Shown: positions 23,038 through 31,416 of the stretch, piece by piece
Layout of the letters: each line of letters starts with the position of its first letter
Numbering within the stretch: position 1 is the first letter of the stretch
Notes under the pieces: model-generated
What the model saw: only the letters and a program-made list of their open reading frames with translations
Database searches by the model: none
What the model was told of the DNA's origin: nothing
Translations under genes and position numbers: made by a program
Assembly: GCF_026627425.1 (NCBI RefSeq)
Contig: NZ_JAPNLH010000002.1
Coordinates: forward strand, 124,001-188,000
Length of the DNA stretch: 64,000 bases
Source of the DNA: Arthrobacter endolithicus
Lineage (GTDB): Bacteria; Actinomycetota; Actinomycetes; Actinomycetales; Micrococcaceae
Direction of reading: 5' to 3'

Positions 23038-23639
23038 ATGGATCGTCCTTGGTCGGGGCTGTTAGGGCTACTACCGTTCTCCGAGCTGATGACGCCGTCC
23101 TTCGCTTGGGGCGAATTCCCGGCACACCCCAACGCGCCGCTCCGCCGTCCTGTGACTATGGTTCCGGCACTACTGCCGCGTGATTTCTCGATGTCAAGGG
23201 CATGCTGCAAAATTCCCACCGCCGCCACCTGATCCACTACTGTACGATGCCGGCGGCTGCTCATGCCAGCGGCCCGCAGCGACTGGTGAGCTGTGACGGT
23301 ACTGAGGCGTTCGTCCACCATCCGCACCGGCACGGGGTATTGAGCAGCCAGCAGCGCATCCGCCAGTAGCTGGGCATAGCTGCGGGCCATCTGGGCCGAC
23401 GCCCGTTCCTGCCCGCTCATGGTCCGCGGCAACCCAACGTAGATACACACCACGTCCCGCTCCCGCGCTTCCCGCACCAGGACCCGGACATCGTGATTCT
23501 TCTTGGTGTCCCGGTTCAGCGTCCGCACCGGCGTCGCCAAAATGCCGTGCGGATCGCAGGACGCCAAGCCAACCCGCACGGTACCTACATCCACCCCCAG
23601 TTTTACGCCGGGCAGGGGGCCGGCATCTGATTCGGGCAT
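23034..23639 (-). CDS. ruvX: YqgF/RuvX family Holliday junction resolvase-like nuclease
   Basis: RNase H-fold protein linked to pre-16S rRNA 5' processing and Holliday junction cleavage. The first acidic residue is Asp17 in LGVDVGTVRVG, the second acidic block is VDERLSTVTA, and VDQVAAVGILQHALD carries the third. Length 201 is long because of a Ser/Gly-rich tail of about 45 residues. It lies eight bases after alaS and overlaps mltG. Confidence 0.93.
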   Translation of the reverse strand: MPESDAGPLPGVKLGVDVGTVRVGLASCDPHGILATPVRTLNRDTKKNHDVRVLVREARERDVVCIYVGLPRTMSGQERASAQMARSYAQLLADALLAAQYPVPVRMVDERLSTVTAHQSLRAAGMSSRRHRTVVDQVAAVGILQHALDIEKSRGSSAGTIVTGRRSGALGCAGNSPQAKDGVISSENGSSPNSPDQGRSI

Positions 23640-23647
23640 GAGGACCC

Positions 23648-26329
23648 TTAGGACCGCTGCTCGATCGCCCCGGCGACGGCAGCAAGTGCGGCCGGTACCT
23701 TGGCCGGCTCGCTGCCACCACCTTGGGCCACATCATCCTTGCCGCCTCCGCCGCCGCCGAGGATTCCCGCAGCGAGCTTGACCAGTGCGCCGGCCTTCAC
23801 CCCCGCCTCCCGGGCTGCTTCATTGGTGGCCACCAGCACCATCGGACGCCCGTTGGCAACGCCAGCCACGGCAACCACGGCGGCAGCAGAGCCGAGCCGG
23901 TTCCGCAGATCCAGCGCCAGCGTCCGGAGGTCATCCGCGCCGCCAACCGCGCCGCCGTCGTGCGCGATCACCTGCACACCCGCGAGGGAACGAGCCGTCC
24001 CGACCAGTGCGGCCGCCTGAGCCGCCAACTGATCCTTACGCAGGCGCTCAAGTTCCTTCTCCGCCGTCTTCAGCTTGTTCAGCGTCGCCGCAAGCCGCTC
24101 CGGCAAGAGATTTGAGGGGACGTTGAGCATATCGCTGAGCTCGGTGACGAGCGCGCGCTCGGCGGCCAGATGCCGGAAGGCGTCCATCCCAACGAATGCT
24201 TCAACGCGCCGGTTGCCCGAGCCGACGGACTGGTCCCCCAGCAGCGTCAGGCTGCCAATCAACGAGGTGTTGGCGACGTGAGTTCCACCGCAAAGCTCAC
24301 GCGACCAGGCGCCGTCGATCTCCACAACCCGCACGTCACTGCCGTAGTTCTCGCCGAACAAGGCCGTGGCGCCCAAGGCCTTGGCATCGGCCAGCGCCAT
24401 GACGTTGGTATCCACGCGGTAGTTATTCCGAATGGCAATATTGGAGACTTCCTCGATCTCGGACCGGGTGGCGGAGCTCAGCCCCTCGCCCCAAGAGAAG
24501 TCAAAGCGCAGGTATCCGGCCTTGTTGAACGAACCGCGCTGCAGCGCCTCCGGGCCCAGAATCTGGTGCAGCGCGGCGTGCACAATATGGGTGCCGGTGT
24601 GCGCCTGCTCCGCTGCGTGCCGGCGCTGCCGGTCCACCGCCGCACGGACCATGGCGTCCGCGGGCATTTCGCCCTCACGGACTATGGCCTTGTGTACGCT
24701 CAGCCCCTTGACCGGCCTCTGCACGTCCAGAACCTCAGCGACAAATCCGTCTCCGCTCAGCAGCCCGGTATCGGCGGCCTGGCCGCCGGCCTCGGCATAG
24801 AACGGTGTCTGTGCCAGCACGATTTCAATTTCGTCTCCGGTGGAGGCATGCGCCACTTTCCGGCCGCCGGACAGGATCGCGCGGACGCGGGATTCCCCGT
24901 CCAACTCGTCATACCCGGTGAAGACGGTTTGTCCGCCGGCCAAAAGTTCATTGAAGACGGACAGGTCGGCGTGGCCGCTCTTCTTGCCGCGGGCATCGGC
25001 CTGCGCACGCTGGCGCTGTTCAAGCATCAGGGAGCGGAACCCTGCCTCGTCCACAGCCAGGCCCGCTTCTTCGGCCATTTCCAGGGTCAGATCGATGGGA
25101 AAACCATAGGTGTCATGCAGCGCAAAGGCCTCCGCGCCGGAGAGCGAGGTTCCGGCGGCCTTGGACTCGGTGACGGCCTCCTCCATCCGGGCCGTTCCGC
25201 TGGCGATGGTGCGCAGGAACGACTTCTCCTCCGCATAGGCGATCCGGGCGATCCGCTCAAAATCGGCCTCGACCTGGGGGTACACGCCCTTCATGGCGTC
25301 CCGGGATGCCGGCAGCAGCTCCGGCAGGCAGGCTCGTTCCACACCGAGCAGGCGCATCGCGCGGACGGCACGGCGGATCAGCCTGCGCAGCACATAACCG
25401 CGGCCTTCATTGGAGGGGGTGACGCCGTCGGAAATCAGCATCAGTGCCGAACGGATATGGTCCGCCACCACCCGCATCCGCACATCGTCGGTGTGGTGCG
25501 GGTCGGCAGCGGTCTCGGCGCTGGTGTATTCCTTGCCCGAAATGGCCGCCGCGGCGTCGAGCACCGGCCGGACCTGATCCGTTTCATAGAAATTCTCTAC
25601 GCCCTGCAGGATCAGGGCCAGGCGCTCCAGCCCCAGCCCGGTATCGATGTTCTTCTTGGGAAGCTCACCGGCGATGTCAAAGTCTTCCTTGCTGCGGACC
25701 TCGGCGAGCTGGTACTGCATGAAAACCAGATTCCAGATCTCGATGTACCGCACGTCATCGACCGCCGGTCCGCCTTCCGGGCCATATGCCGGGCCTCGAT
25801 CGTAGTAGATCTCCGAGCACGGACCGCCGGGGCCGGGCTGCCCCGTATGCCAGTAATTGTCCTTTTTGCCCATCCGCTGGATACGGTCCGCGGGGAGTCC
25901 GGCAATCTGCTGCCACAGCGCGGCTGCCTCATCATCATCCAGATAGACGGTCACCCACAGGCGGTCCTTGTCCAGACCGTAACCCCCGTCGCTGATGCTG
26001 CTGGTCAGCAATTCCCAGGCAAAGCCGATCGCTTCCTTCTTGAAATAGTCGCCAAAAGAAAAGTTGCCGCACATCTGGAAAAAGGTGCCGTGCCGCGCCG
26101 TCTTGCCAACCTCTTCAATGTCGCCGGTTCGGATGCACTTCTGCACACTGACGGCCCTGTCATACGGAGCTTCCTCGCGCGCGGTGAGGTACGGGATGAA
26201 GGGCACCATTCCGGCAACCGTGAAAAGAAGTGAAGGATCACTGGAAACCAGCGACGCGGACGGAACCGCTGTGTGAGCCTTACTGGTGAAAAACTCGATC
26301 CATCGGCGTGCGATTTCCTGCGACTGCAT
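23648..26329 (-). CDS. alaS: alanine-tRNA ligase
   Basis: Charges tRNA-Ala and edits Ser/Gly mischarging. The class II catalytic domain (about 1-245) has RHGTFFQMCGNFSFGDYFK, the tRNA-recognition region follows, and the editing domain has HTGTHIVHAALH near residue 577 and CGGTHVAN near 680 for zinc. The C-terminal DHHA1 part has GGGGGGKDDVAQGGG. Length 893 is normal. It lies 41 bases downstream of the small DUF6167-type gene. Confidence 0.98.
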   Translation of the reverse strand: MQSQEIARRWIEFFTSKAHTAVPSASLVSSDPSLLFTVAGMVPFIPYLTAREEAPYDRAVSVQKCIRTGDIEEVGKTARHGTFFQMCGNFSFGDYFKKEAIGFAWELLTSSISDGGYGLDKDRLWVTVYLDDDEAAALWQQIAGLPADRIQRMGKKDNYWHTGQPGPGGPCSEIYYDRGPAYGPEGGPAVDDVRYIEIWNLVFMQYQLAEVRSKEDFDIAGELPKKNIDTGLGLERLALILQGVENFYETDQVRPVLDAAAAISGKEYTSAETAADPHHTDDVRMRVVADHIRSALMLISDGVTPSNEGRGYVLRRLIRRAVRAMRLLGVERACLPELLPASRDAMKGVYPQVEADFERIARIAYAEEKSFLRTIASGTARMEEAVTESKAAGTSLSGAEAFALHDTYGFPIDLTLEMAEEAGLAVDEAGFRSLMLEQRQRAQADARGKKSGHADLSVFNELLAGGQTVFTGYDELDGESRVRAILSGGRKVAHASTGDEIEIVLAQTPFYAEAGGQAADTGLLSGDGFVAEVLDVQRPVKGLSVHKAIVREGEMPADAMVRAAVDRQRRHAAEQAHTGTHIVHAALHQILGPEALQRGSFNKAGYLRFDFSWGEGLSSATRSEIEEVSNIAIRNNYRVDTNVMALADAKALGATALFGENYGSDVRVVEIDGAWSRELCGGTHVANTSLIGSLTLLGDQSVGSGNRRVEAFVGMDAFRHLAAERALVTELSDMLNVPSNLLPERLAATLNKLKTAEKELERLRKDQLAAQAAALVGTARSLAGVQVIAHDGGAVGGADDLRTLALDLRNRLGSAAAVVAVAGVANGRPMVLVATNEAAREAGVKAGALVKLAAGILGGGGGGKDDVAQGGGSEPAKVPAALAAVAGAIEQRS

Positions 26330-26370
26330 GACCCTGGGGGACCCTTCGTTAATGTCTGGCGAAAAAGAGA

Positions 26371-26634
26371 CTAAATTGACGGCCCGACGGCGGCGCGACG
26401 GCCGGTTGCACCCGCCGGGTCAGTGGCGTCCAGGCCAAGCGCGCCGCGCAAATCGCCTTCACGCTCGCTCATGCCCTCGCGTACCGCGTCGGCAAAATTA
26501 TGAATACTGTCGCTGAGCTGGCCCACAGCCCGGTTCAGCCCCGCCGGACCCAGCGCCCCGCGTGCCTGCGTCACCTTACGGACGGCGATGGCGCCAATGG
26601 CGATGCCCATGCCGAGCCAGAAAATCTTCTTCAT
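26371..26634 (-). CDS. small membrane protein of the DUF6167 type
   Basis: An 87-residue protein with an N-terminal hydrophobic helix (KKIFWLGMGIAIGAIAV) followed by a soluble helical part (GQLSDSIHNFADAVREGMSEREGDLR). The family, of unknown function, is usually found between the DUF948 gene and alaS in Actinobacteria. The frame opens at 26757, but the ATG at 26634 has AGGAG at a nine-base spacing and begins right at the membrane helix. Confidence 0.8.
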   Translation of the reverse strand: MKKIFWLGMGIAIGAIAVRKVTQARGALGPAGLNRAVGQLSDSIHNFADAVREGMSEREGDLRGALGLDATDPAGATGRRAAVGPSI

Positions 26635-26695
26635 ATTCCGGTAGCTCCTTGGTCTGTGCCAGCTCCTGAGGGCCGCTGGCGTACTGAGATGCTCT

Positions 26696-27073
26696 CTAGC
26701 GGCTGCGCGAATGCCTGGATGTCTTAGCGCGTCGGCCGGCCACGGCCGAGCGGACACCGTAGGAGAACGCCGCTACCTTGATCACCGGTGAACCGAGGGT
26801 AGCTGCCAGCAGAGAGGACAAGGCGGAGATATTAGCCGTCGCGTCCGAAACGTTGGTGGAAATACCGTCCACCTTCTGCAGCTGCGCGTTCGTGGTGGAC
26901 ACCGTAGCGGTCACCTCGTCGATCAGAGGCGTCGTGCCCTCACTCAGCGTCGCTATGGTGCGCCGGACTTCGTCGAAGACCCGGCCGAGCTTAAACACCG
27001 GGACTGCCAATATCGCTACCAGCACGGCAAAAACGCCTGCCGCTATAAGGCCTGCAATGTCTCCACCGGACAT
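26696..27073 (-). CDS. DUF948 domain-containing membrane protein
   Basis: A 125-residue protein with a transmembrane helix at about residues 5-27 and a following helical segment (LIDEVTATVSTTNAQLQKVDGISTNVS) of coiled-coil character, as in DUF948 proteins. A basic tail (RRAKTSRHSRSR) ends it. The function is unknown. It sits upstream of the DUF6167-type gene and alaS, an arrangement common in this phylum, and after the rpsD terminator. Confidence 0.85.
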   Translation of the reverse strand: MSGGDIAGLIAAGVFAVLVAILAVPVFKLGRVFDEVRRTIATLSEGTTPLIDEVTATVSTTNAQLQKVDGISTNVSDATANISALSSLLAATLGSPVIKVAAFSYGVRSAVAGRRAKTSRHSRSR

Positions 27074-27143
27074 AGGTGAGAGCCTCTTCTCTTGTGCGTA
27101 AAGGAAAAATTGCGTCGTGCTTCGTTAAGTACCTTACCCACAA

Positions 27144-27173
27144 AGAAGCCCGCGGCGTGTGCCACGGGCTTCT
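27144..27173 (-). terminator. terminator after rpsD
   Basis: AGAAGCCCG (27144-27152) pairs with CGGGCTTCT (27165-27173). On the minus strand the stem ends in TTCT and runs into TTGTGG, giving a short T-tract. It lies between rpsD and the DUF948 gene. Confidence 0.75.
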
Positions 27174-27243
27174 CTACAGGCTACCAGCCGTCCGTTTCCC
27201 CGTCGCGGTTTCCCGCCAACGAGGCCTCACGCCAAAAGAACCC

Positions 27244-27320
27244 AGCGCGAGTGGAACTCAACCGATTATCAGCGTGCGTAGAACTCGGCTGATGATTAGC
27301 GCGAGTAGAACTCAACGACC
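27244..27320. repeat. 27-bp tandem repeats copying the 3' end of rpsD
   Basis: Imperfect units start at 27244, 27271 and 27298, all beginning AGCG on the plus strand. The last unit is the real rpsD 3' end with its stop codon; the other two would encode near copies of the last residues (AEFYAR and VEFHSR) beyond the stop. Confidence 0.75.
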
Positions 27321-27922
27321 AGCTGCTCTTCGCAGGTCACCGGGACTTCGGAGCGCTTCGGGCGGCGGACCAGGCGAGCCTGGAGGCTTTCCAGCTTGAC
27401 GTCCAGGTAGGCCGGCACCATCGGAAGCACATCGCGGTGCGCACCGGCGGCGGCAACCTGCAGCGGGACCATGGTCTCGCTGCGCTGGTGCACGTGGATG
27501 AGCTGGCCCTCGGCAACACGGTAGGACGGGCGGTCCACGCGGGCGCCGTCAACCATGATGTGGCGGTGTACTACCAGCTGGCGGGCCTGAGCGGTCGTGC
27601 GGGCAAAGCCGGCACGGAGCACCAGGGCGTCCAGACGCATTTCCAGCAGCTCGACCAGGTTTTCACCGGTCAGGCCCTTGGTGCGCTTGGCTTCCTCGAA
27701 GGCACGGGTCATCTGTGCTTCGCGGATGCCGTACTGGGCACGCAGACGCTGCTTTTCGCGCAAGCGCACGGCGTAGTCGCTGTCCTGTTTCTTGCGGGCA
27801 CGGCCATGCTCACCGGGACCGTACGGGCGGCGCTCGAGGTACTTAGCTGCCTTGGGGGTTAGAGCAATGCCAAGGGACCGCGAGAGGCGGGCCTGGCGGC
27901 GGGCACGTAGGGTGTTAGCCAC
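27296..27922 (-). CDS. rpsD: 30S ribosomal protein S4
   Basis: Primary 16S rRNA-binding protein of the small subunit. The stretches KYLERRPYGPGEHGRARKK, REKQRLRAQYGIREAQM and the S4 domain RLDALVLRAGFARTTAQARQ with HIMVDGARVDRPSYRV are diagnostic. The frame extends to 28054; the GTG at 27922 with GGAAGGA about four bases upstream gives the standard start (VANTLRARR) and 208 residues. It is monocistronic and terminated at 27144-27173. Confidence 0.97.
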   Translation of the reverse strand: MANTLRARRQARLSRSLGIALTPKAAKYLERRPYGPGEHGRARKKQDSDYAVRLREKQRLRAQYGIREAQMTRAFEEAKRTKGLTGENLVELLEMRLDALVLRAGFARTTAQARQLVVHRHIMVDGARVDRPSYRVAEGQLIHVHQRSETMVPLQVAAAGAHRDVLPMVPAYLDVKLESLQARLVRRPKRSEVPVTCEEQLVVEFYSR

Positions 27923-28309
27923 GTTGTCCTTCCACTGTTCATGCGGTAAAGCTCGCTGTCTTCGTCTAAGAGCTTCTGGCCGGACGGTTAATACCGTCCA
28001 GTGTCTGCCGAGTCGGTGGAAGATCAGTGCTTTGGTTGTGTTTCCGGCCTCCATCGTGGAGAGCTAGGGCTACCGCTGCCCGTTGCTGCAGCCGCTGGGC
28101 ATACCTGCATCGCTGAACCAGGGCCGGATCGACGGATCGAACCGGCAAAAAAGTCAGGAGGGGCAACAGGTATGGAGCCAAGGCTTGCCAGTGCAGCCAC
28201 AATTCTAGCAGTCATTGGCCGCGCTGTTTTCCGGCCGACCCACAGCGCGGAGGGAGTGCGCCGGGGTGCGGGAGCGCGCAGGGTGGGCGCGCGGGTGCGC
28301 CGGACAGGG
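27923..28309. other. rpsD upstream region, no gene seen
   Basis: 387 bases between rpsD and rarA. It contains a perfect hairpin at 27982-27999 (GGACGGT, loop TAAT, ACCGTCC), which would be in the 5' leader of rpsD, and GC-rich repeats with GTGCGCCGG near 28256-28300 just past the rarA stop. Open frames here are fragmentary and unconvincing. Confidence 0.5.
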
Positions 28310-29878
28310 TCACTCTTTTTTGGGCCTTGACCGGATGATTCCCCGTAGTCGTGCAAGCCGCACAGAGATTTCGCGCTCCGAGCCGTTGCCAGTGGGGCTG
28401 TAGTAATCCCGGCCCACCAGGTCATCCGGGGGGTACTGCTGGGCAGCGACCGAATGTGGCTCGTCGTGCGAATAGATATAGCCCTTGCCGTGGCCGAGCT
28501 GTTTGGAGCCGGGATAATGGGCATCCCGCAATGCGGCCGGAATCATCGTCCCAAGCCCGGCGCGGACGTCAGCAATGGCAGAGTTGATTCCCAGATAGGC
28601 TGCATTCGATTTCGGCGCCGTGGCCAGGTGAACCACGGCTTCCGCCAAAACGATGCGGGCCTCCGGCATCCCGATCAGCGCAACTGCCTGAGCGGCGGCA
28701 ACCGCGGTCTGCAGGGCGGTCGGATCTGCCATGCCAATGTCTTCCGCGGCGGAGATGATGATCCGACGCGCCACGAAGCGCGGGTCCTCGCCCGCCTCCA
28801 GCATCCGCGCAAGGTAGTGCAGTGCCGCATCAACATCGGAGCCTCTGATGGACTTTATGAACGCACTAATGACGTCATAGTGCTGATCCCCTGCCCGGTC
28901 ATAGCGAACGGCGGCCGCATCCACGGCCCTCTCGGCGTGGCCAAGGTTCACCAGCACAGTGTGCTGTCCAGGCTCCGGCGCTGATCCGGCATCTGCTGCG
29001 CGCTCAGCTCCGCCGCCATCGTCGGGCCGTTCCGCTTCGTCAGCGCCCGGCGCGCCGTCGCCGACACCGACGCCGACATCGTCGCCGTCGGTGTCGGCAT
29101 GCGCCACGCCGGCCGCAGCCTCCAAGGTCGTCAGGGCACGTCGCGCATCGCCGCCGGCCAGCCGCACCAGGTGATCCAGAGCTTCGTCACTGAGCCGAAC
29201 CTTGCCGGCCAGGCCGCGGGGATCGGCCACCGCCCGAAGCACAAGGTCACGGACGTCGTCGTCGGTCAGCGGCCGCAATGTGAGCAACAGTGAGCGGGAG
29301 AGCAACGGCGCAACGACGGAAAATGAGGGATTCTCGGTCGTGGCGGCGATGAGCACCACCCACCGGTTTTCCACGCCGGGCAGCAGCGCATCCTGCTGGG
29401 CTTTATTAAAGCGGTGGATCTCGTCCAGGAACAACACGGTGGTGCGTCTGTAGAGATCCCGCGCGGTCAGCGCTTCATCCATCACCCTGCGCACGTCTTT
29501 GACCCCGGCGGTGATTGCCGAAAGCTCAACGAATTTCCGCCCCGGACCTCTGGCGATCACGTGCGCCAGCGTCGTCTTCCCAGTCCCGGGAGGACCCCAT
29601 AGGATCACCGAGCTCGGTCCCGCCGGACCGGACTGCCCGGCGCCCGCCGCCAGCAACTGCAGCGGGGACCCCGAGCCAAGCAGGTGTTGCTGCCCCACCA
29701 CCTCCTGAAGACTGCGCGGACGCATGCGCACCGCCAGCGGGCTTCGCGGCCGGCCCGGTTCGCCCACGCCGCGTGGTTCCTGCTCCGCTGCGTCTTCCGC
29801 ATCCCGACCGTCAGAGAGGTCAGCCCCGCCAACCGGATCGGAGGAAGAAGGAAATGCGCCGTCAAAGAGATCTGTCAC
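28310..29878 (-). CDS. rarA: replication-associated recombination protein A (RarA/MgsA AAA ATPase)
   Basis: AAA+ ATPase related to clamp loaders that acts at stalled replication forks. Walker [10 protein letters not shown] is at about residue 94, Walker [20 protein letters not shown] near 150, and [19 protein letters not shown] is sensor 1 with the Arg finger. The C-terminal tetramerisation part has [16 protein letters not shown] and [10 protein letters not shown]. Between these is an unusual acidic Gly/Asp/Ala insert at about residues 256-305. Length 522 exceeds the typical 430-450. The start is GTG with a leaderless-type promoter. Confidence 0.95.
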   Translation of the reverse strand: MTDLFDGAFPSSSDPVGGADLSDGRDAEDAAEQEPRGVGEPGRPRSPLAVRMRPRSLQEVVGQQHLLGSGSPLQLLAAGAGQSGPAGPSSVILWGPPGTGKTTLAHVIARGPGRKFVELSAITAGVKDVRRVMDEALTARDLYRRTTVLFLDEIHRFNKAQQDALLPGVENRWVVLIAATTENPSFSVVAPLLSRSLLLTLRPLTDDDVRDLVLRAVADPRGLAGKVRLSDEALDHLVRLAGGDARRALTTLEAAAGVAHADTDGDDVGVGVGDGAPGADEAERPDDGGGAERAADAGSAPEPGQHTVLVNLGHAERAVDAAAVRYDRAGDQHYDVISAFIKSIRGSDVDAALHYLARMLEAGEDPRFVARRIIISAAEDIGMADPTALQTAVAAAQAVALIGMPEARIVLAEAVVHLATAPKSNAAYLGINSAIADVRAGLGTMIPAALRDAHYPGSKQLGHGKGYIYSHDEPHSVAAQQYPPDDLVGRDYYSPTGNGSEREISVRLARLRGIIRSRPKKE

Positions 29879-29884
29879 CAGCTA

Positions 29885-29890
29885 AGGCTA
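29885..29890 (-). promoter_or_regulatory. -10 box of a probable leaderless promoter for rarA
   Basis: On the minus strand TAGCCT ends six bases before the GTG start at 29878, and there is no ribosome binding site. It faces a matching box for the divergent gene at 29961. Confidence 0.45.
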
Positions 29891-29947
29891 TCTTCACCGC
29901 CGAAACGAGCCAGAGCACCGCCGTGTCAGTCCGTGTGGCTGCACGGG

Positions 29948-29953
29948 TAGGCT
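29948..29953 (+). promoter_or_regulatory. -10 box of a probable leaderless promoter for acVLRF1
   Basis: TAGGCT ends seven bases before the ATG at 29961. The bases in between contain no Shine-Dalgarno, so transcription would start at about the A of the ATG. Confidence 0.5.
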
Positions 29954-29960
29954 CGTATAA

Positions 29961-30635
29961 ATGGCGACCCAATCCCGCACAACCCTGGTTTCCGCCGAGC
30001 GGCTACCGGGCTGGGCGGAGCGGTTCGCGGCCGCGCACGGTGCGCTCCGCTGCGACCAGCACGACGACGGACTGCACCTGAGCGCGGCGGACGGCAGCAC
30101 AGCTCTGCTTCATGCGCCGTGGCCTGCGGCCGGGCGGCCCGGCAGGGGTGCCACCGAGCTGCAGAGACTTGCCTCCCTGGCAGCACAAAGCCGCACCGTC
30201 GCCGTCGTTCTGATCCGCAGTGGCGGCTACGCGCTGGGATTATGCCGGGACGGCGAGGTGTTGGTTTCCAAAGCGGGCAGCGGGTTCAGCCAGTCGCGCT
30301 CCGGCGCCGGAGGCTCGTCCCAGCAACGCTCTGCCAGACGGCGCGTCAACCAGGCCGATGCCATGCTGGAAAGAGTTGCCGAATATGCCCAGCTCCTTTT
30401 CAGACCGCAGCCACCAGGGACGGGCACTGACATTACCAATATTGGCATCGCCGAATATTTGGTCTTGGGTGGCGACCGAGCACTGACCTCGCTCTTGATG
30501 GCCGAGCCCCGGGCCGCCTTCCTGGCCAGACTCCCGCAGCTGAGGTTTCTCGACGTTCCCGACCCCAAGGCTGCGGTACTGAAAACTGCTGCCCGCGAAG
30601 TGCAGGCTATCCGCATTCGCGTCACGGACTCTTAG
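29961..30635 (+). CDS. acVLRF1 family peptidyl-tRNA hydrolase-like protein
   Basis: Actinobacterial member of the Vms1-like/eRF1-type release factor superfamily. Vms1 cleaves peptidyl-tRNA on stalled 60S subunits, and the bacterial forms are thought to do so in ribosome rescue. The key block GAGGSSQQRSARRRVNQAD at about residues 114-132 contains the paired Gln and Arg-rich loop of the VLRF1 domain. It is preceded by GGYALGLCRDGEVLVSKAGS. The 224 residues contain a single alpha/beta domain and no membrane segment. Diverges from rarA. Family assignment is from motif memory; activity is inferred. Confidence 0.75.
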   Translation: MATQSRTTLVSAERLPGWAERFAAAHGALRCDQHDDGLHLSAADGSTALLHAPWPAAGRPGRGATELQRLASLAAQSRTVAVVLIRSGGYALGLCRDGEVLVSKAGSGFSQSRSGAGGSSQQRSARRRVNQADAMLERVAEYAQLLFRPQPPGTGTDITNIGIAEYLVLGGDRALTSLLMAEPRAAFLARLPQLRFLDVPDPKAAVLKTAAREVQAIRIRVTDS

Positions 30636-30716
30636 CGCAGAGCCCAGCAACAACCGGCGGTGGCCACCGGCAGGGCTTCGCGCGGTGCACCTGGCTCCCG
30701 GCAGAAAGACCAACCC

Positions 30717-30745
30717 TTGCAGAACCGAACACCACAATCTATAGT
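30717..30745 (+). promoter_or_regulatory. near-consensus sigma-70 promoter
   Basis: TTGCAG (30717-30722), a 17-base spacer and TATAGT (30740-30745). Five of six -10 positions match the consensus and spacing is ideal. It is the best vegetative promoter found by eye in the window and drives the small two-gene unit at 30768-31345. Confidence 0.7.
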
Positions 30746-30767
30746 CAAAGACGGCTAAGCAGAGGCC

Positions 30768-31109
30768 ATGAAGCTTTTTTGCCTTGGAGTTTTTGTGGAC
30801 CACAAACTGGGTGTCACTGTTCGTATGACCATTGCACCGCCGGCAGTCACCATCGATGTCAGGGGCTGCCTCACGCTCTCTGGCGTGAATGCACTGCTTC
30901 CCATCGTTCGGCGGGCCGGCCGGATCATCGACGGCCCGGAAATTACGGTCGACATTAGCGCCGCACAGCACATCGACACACCCGCGTTGAAGTACCTGAC
31001 CTTCCTGGCAACCGGCTTGGGATCCGAGCCCTTCACCGTGCTGGCCCCGGACCTGGCGCCTACCTGGCCCTACGCGGCACAACTCCTCAGCTACGGGTCA
31101 GCGGCATGA
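30768..31109 (+). CDS. hypothetical protein with STAS-like fold pattern
   Basis: A 113-residue protein. The central part, TIDVRGCLTLSGVNALLPIV followed by ITVDISAAQHIDTPALKYL, resembles STAS/anti-sigma-antagonist domains in its strand-helix order (a DIS/ID pattern where those proteins have DLS and the phospho-Ser region), but the match is weak and the usual Ser is Thr-Pro here. The start follows a strong promoter; a later ATG at 30825 is possible. It overlaps the next gene by four bases. Confidence 0.6.
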   Translation: MKLFCLGVFVDHKLGVTVRMTIAPPAVTIDVRGCLTLSGVNALLPIVRRAGRIIDGPEITVDISAAQHIDTPALKYLTFLATGLGSEPFTVLAPDLAPTWPYAAQLLSYGSAA

Positions 31110-31345
31110 GCGGTGCGAGCGCACTTTTTCAGCACCCGGTTTGGGGGCCCTCACCCACCCAGCTCCCAGCCGACCTCTCAAACCTGAGCATGCTCGAATT
31201 GGGCACCTTGACGAACCGACTCTTCAGGGAGTTAGACCGCATTAGCCCCGATCCCGGGACCCGGACGGACTACGACAGGATTGTCACCGAATTGGAGTCA
31301 CGGGAAGCAGCGGACAGGATCGCGCAAGGCCCGTCCCGATCCTGA
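31106..31345 (+). CDS. small hypothetical protein
   Basis: A 79-residue protein I do not recognise. The central segment LSMLELGTLTNRLFRELDRI looks helical and amphipathic, followed by YDRIVTELESREAADRIA. No membrane segment or metal motif. It starts inside the stop of the previous gene (ATGA), so the two form an operon and are probably translated together. It ends right at a bidirectional terminator. Confidence 0.6.
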   Translation: MSGASALFQHPVWGPSPTQLPADLSNLSMLELGTLTNRLFRELDRISPDPGTRTDYDRIVTELESREAADRIAQGPSRS

Positions 31346-31384
31346 GGCGGGGGGCTTCCTCCAAGGCATGGAAGCCCGCCCGCC
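31346..31384. terminator. bidirectional terminator between convergent transcripts
   Basis: GGCGGGGGGCTTCC on one side pairs with GGAAGCCCGCCCGCC on the other (core GGGCTTCC / GGAAGCCC) around a loop of about ten bases. It lies between the end of the small hypothetical gene (plus) and the end of aspS (minus). Confidence 0.75.
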
Positions 31385-31416
31385 TTAGCTGTGCCGGCCT
31401 CGGCTGTGTCGGTGAA

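Noticed and set aside
24170-26233. 687-codon open frame opposite alaS
   Set aside because: Same kind of shadow; alaS in the other strand is complete and unmistakable.
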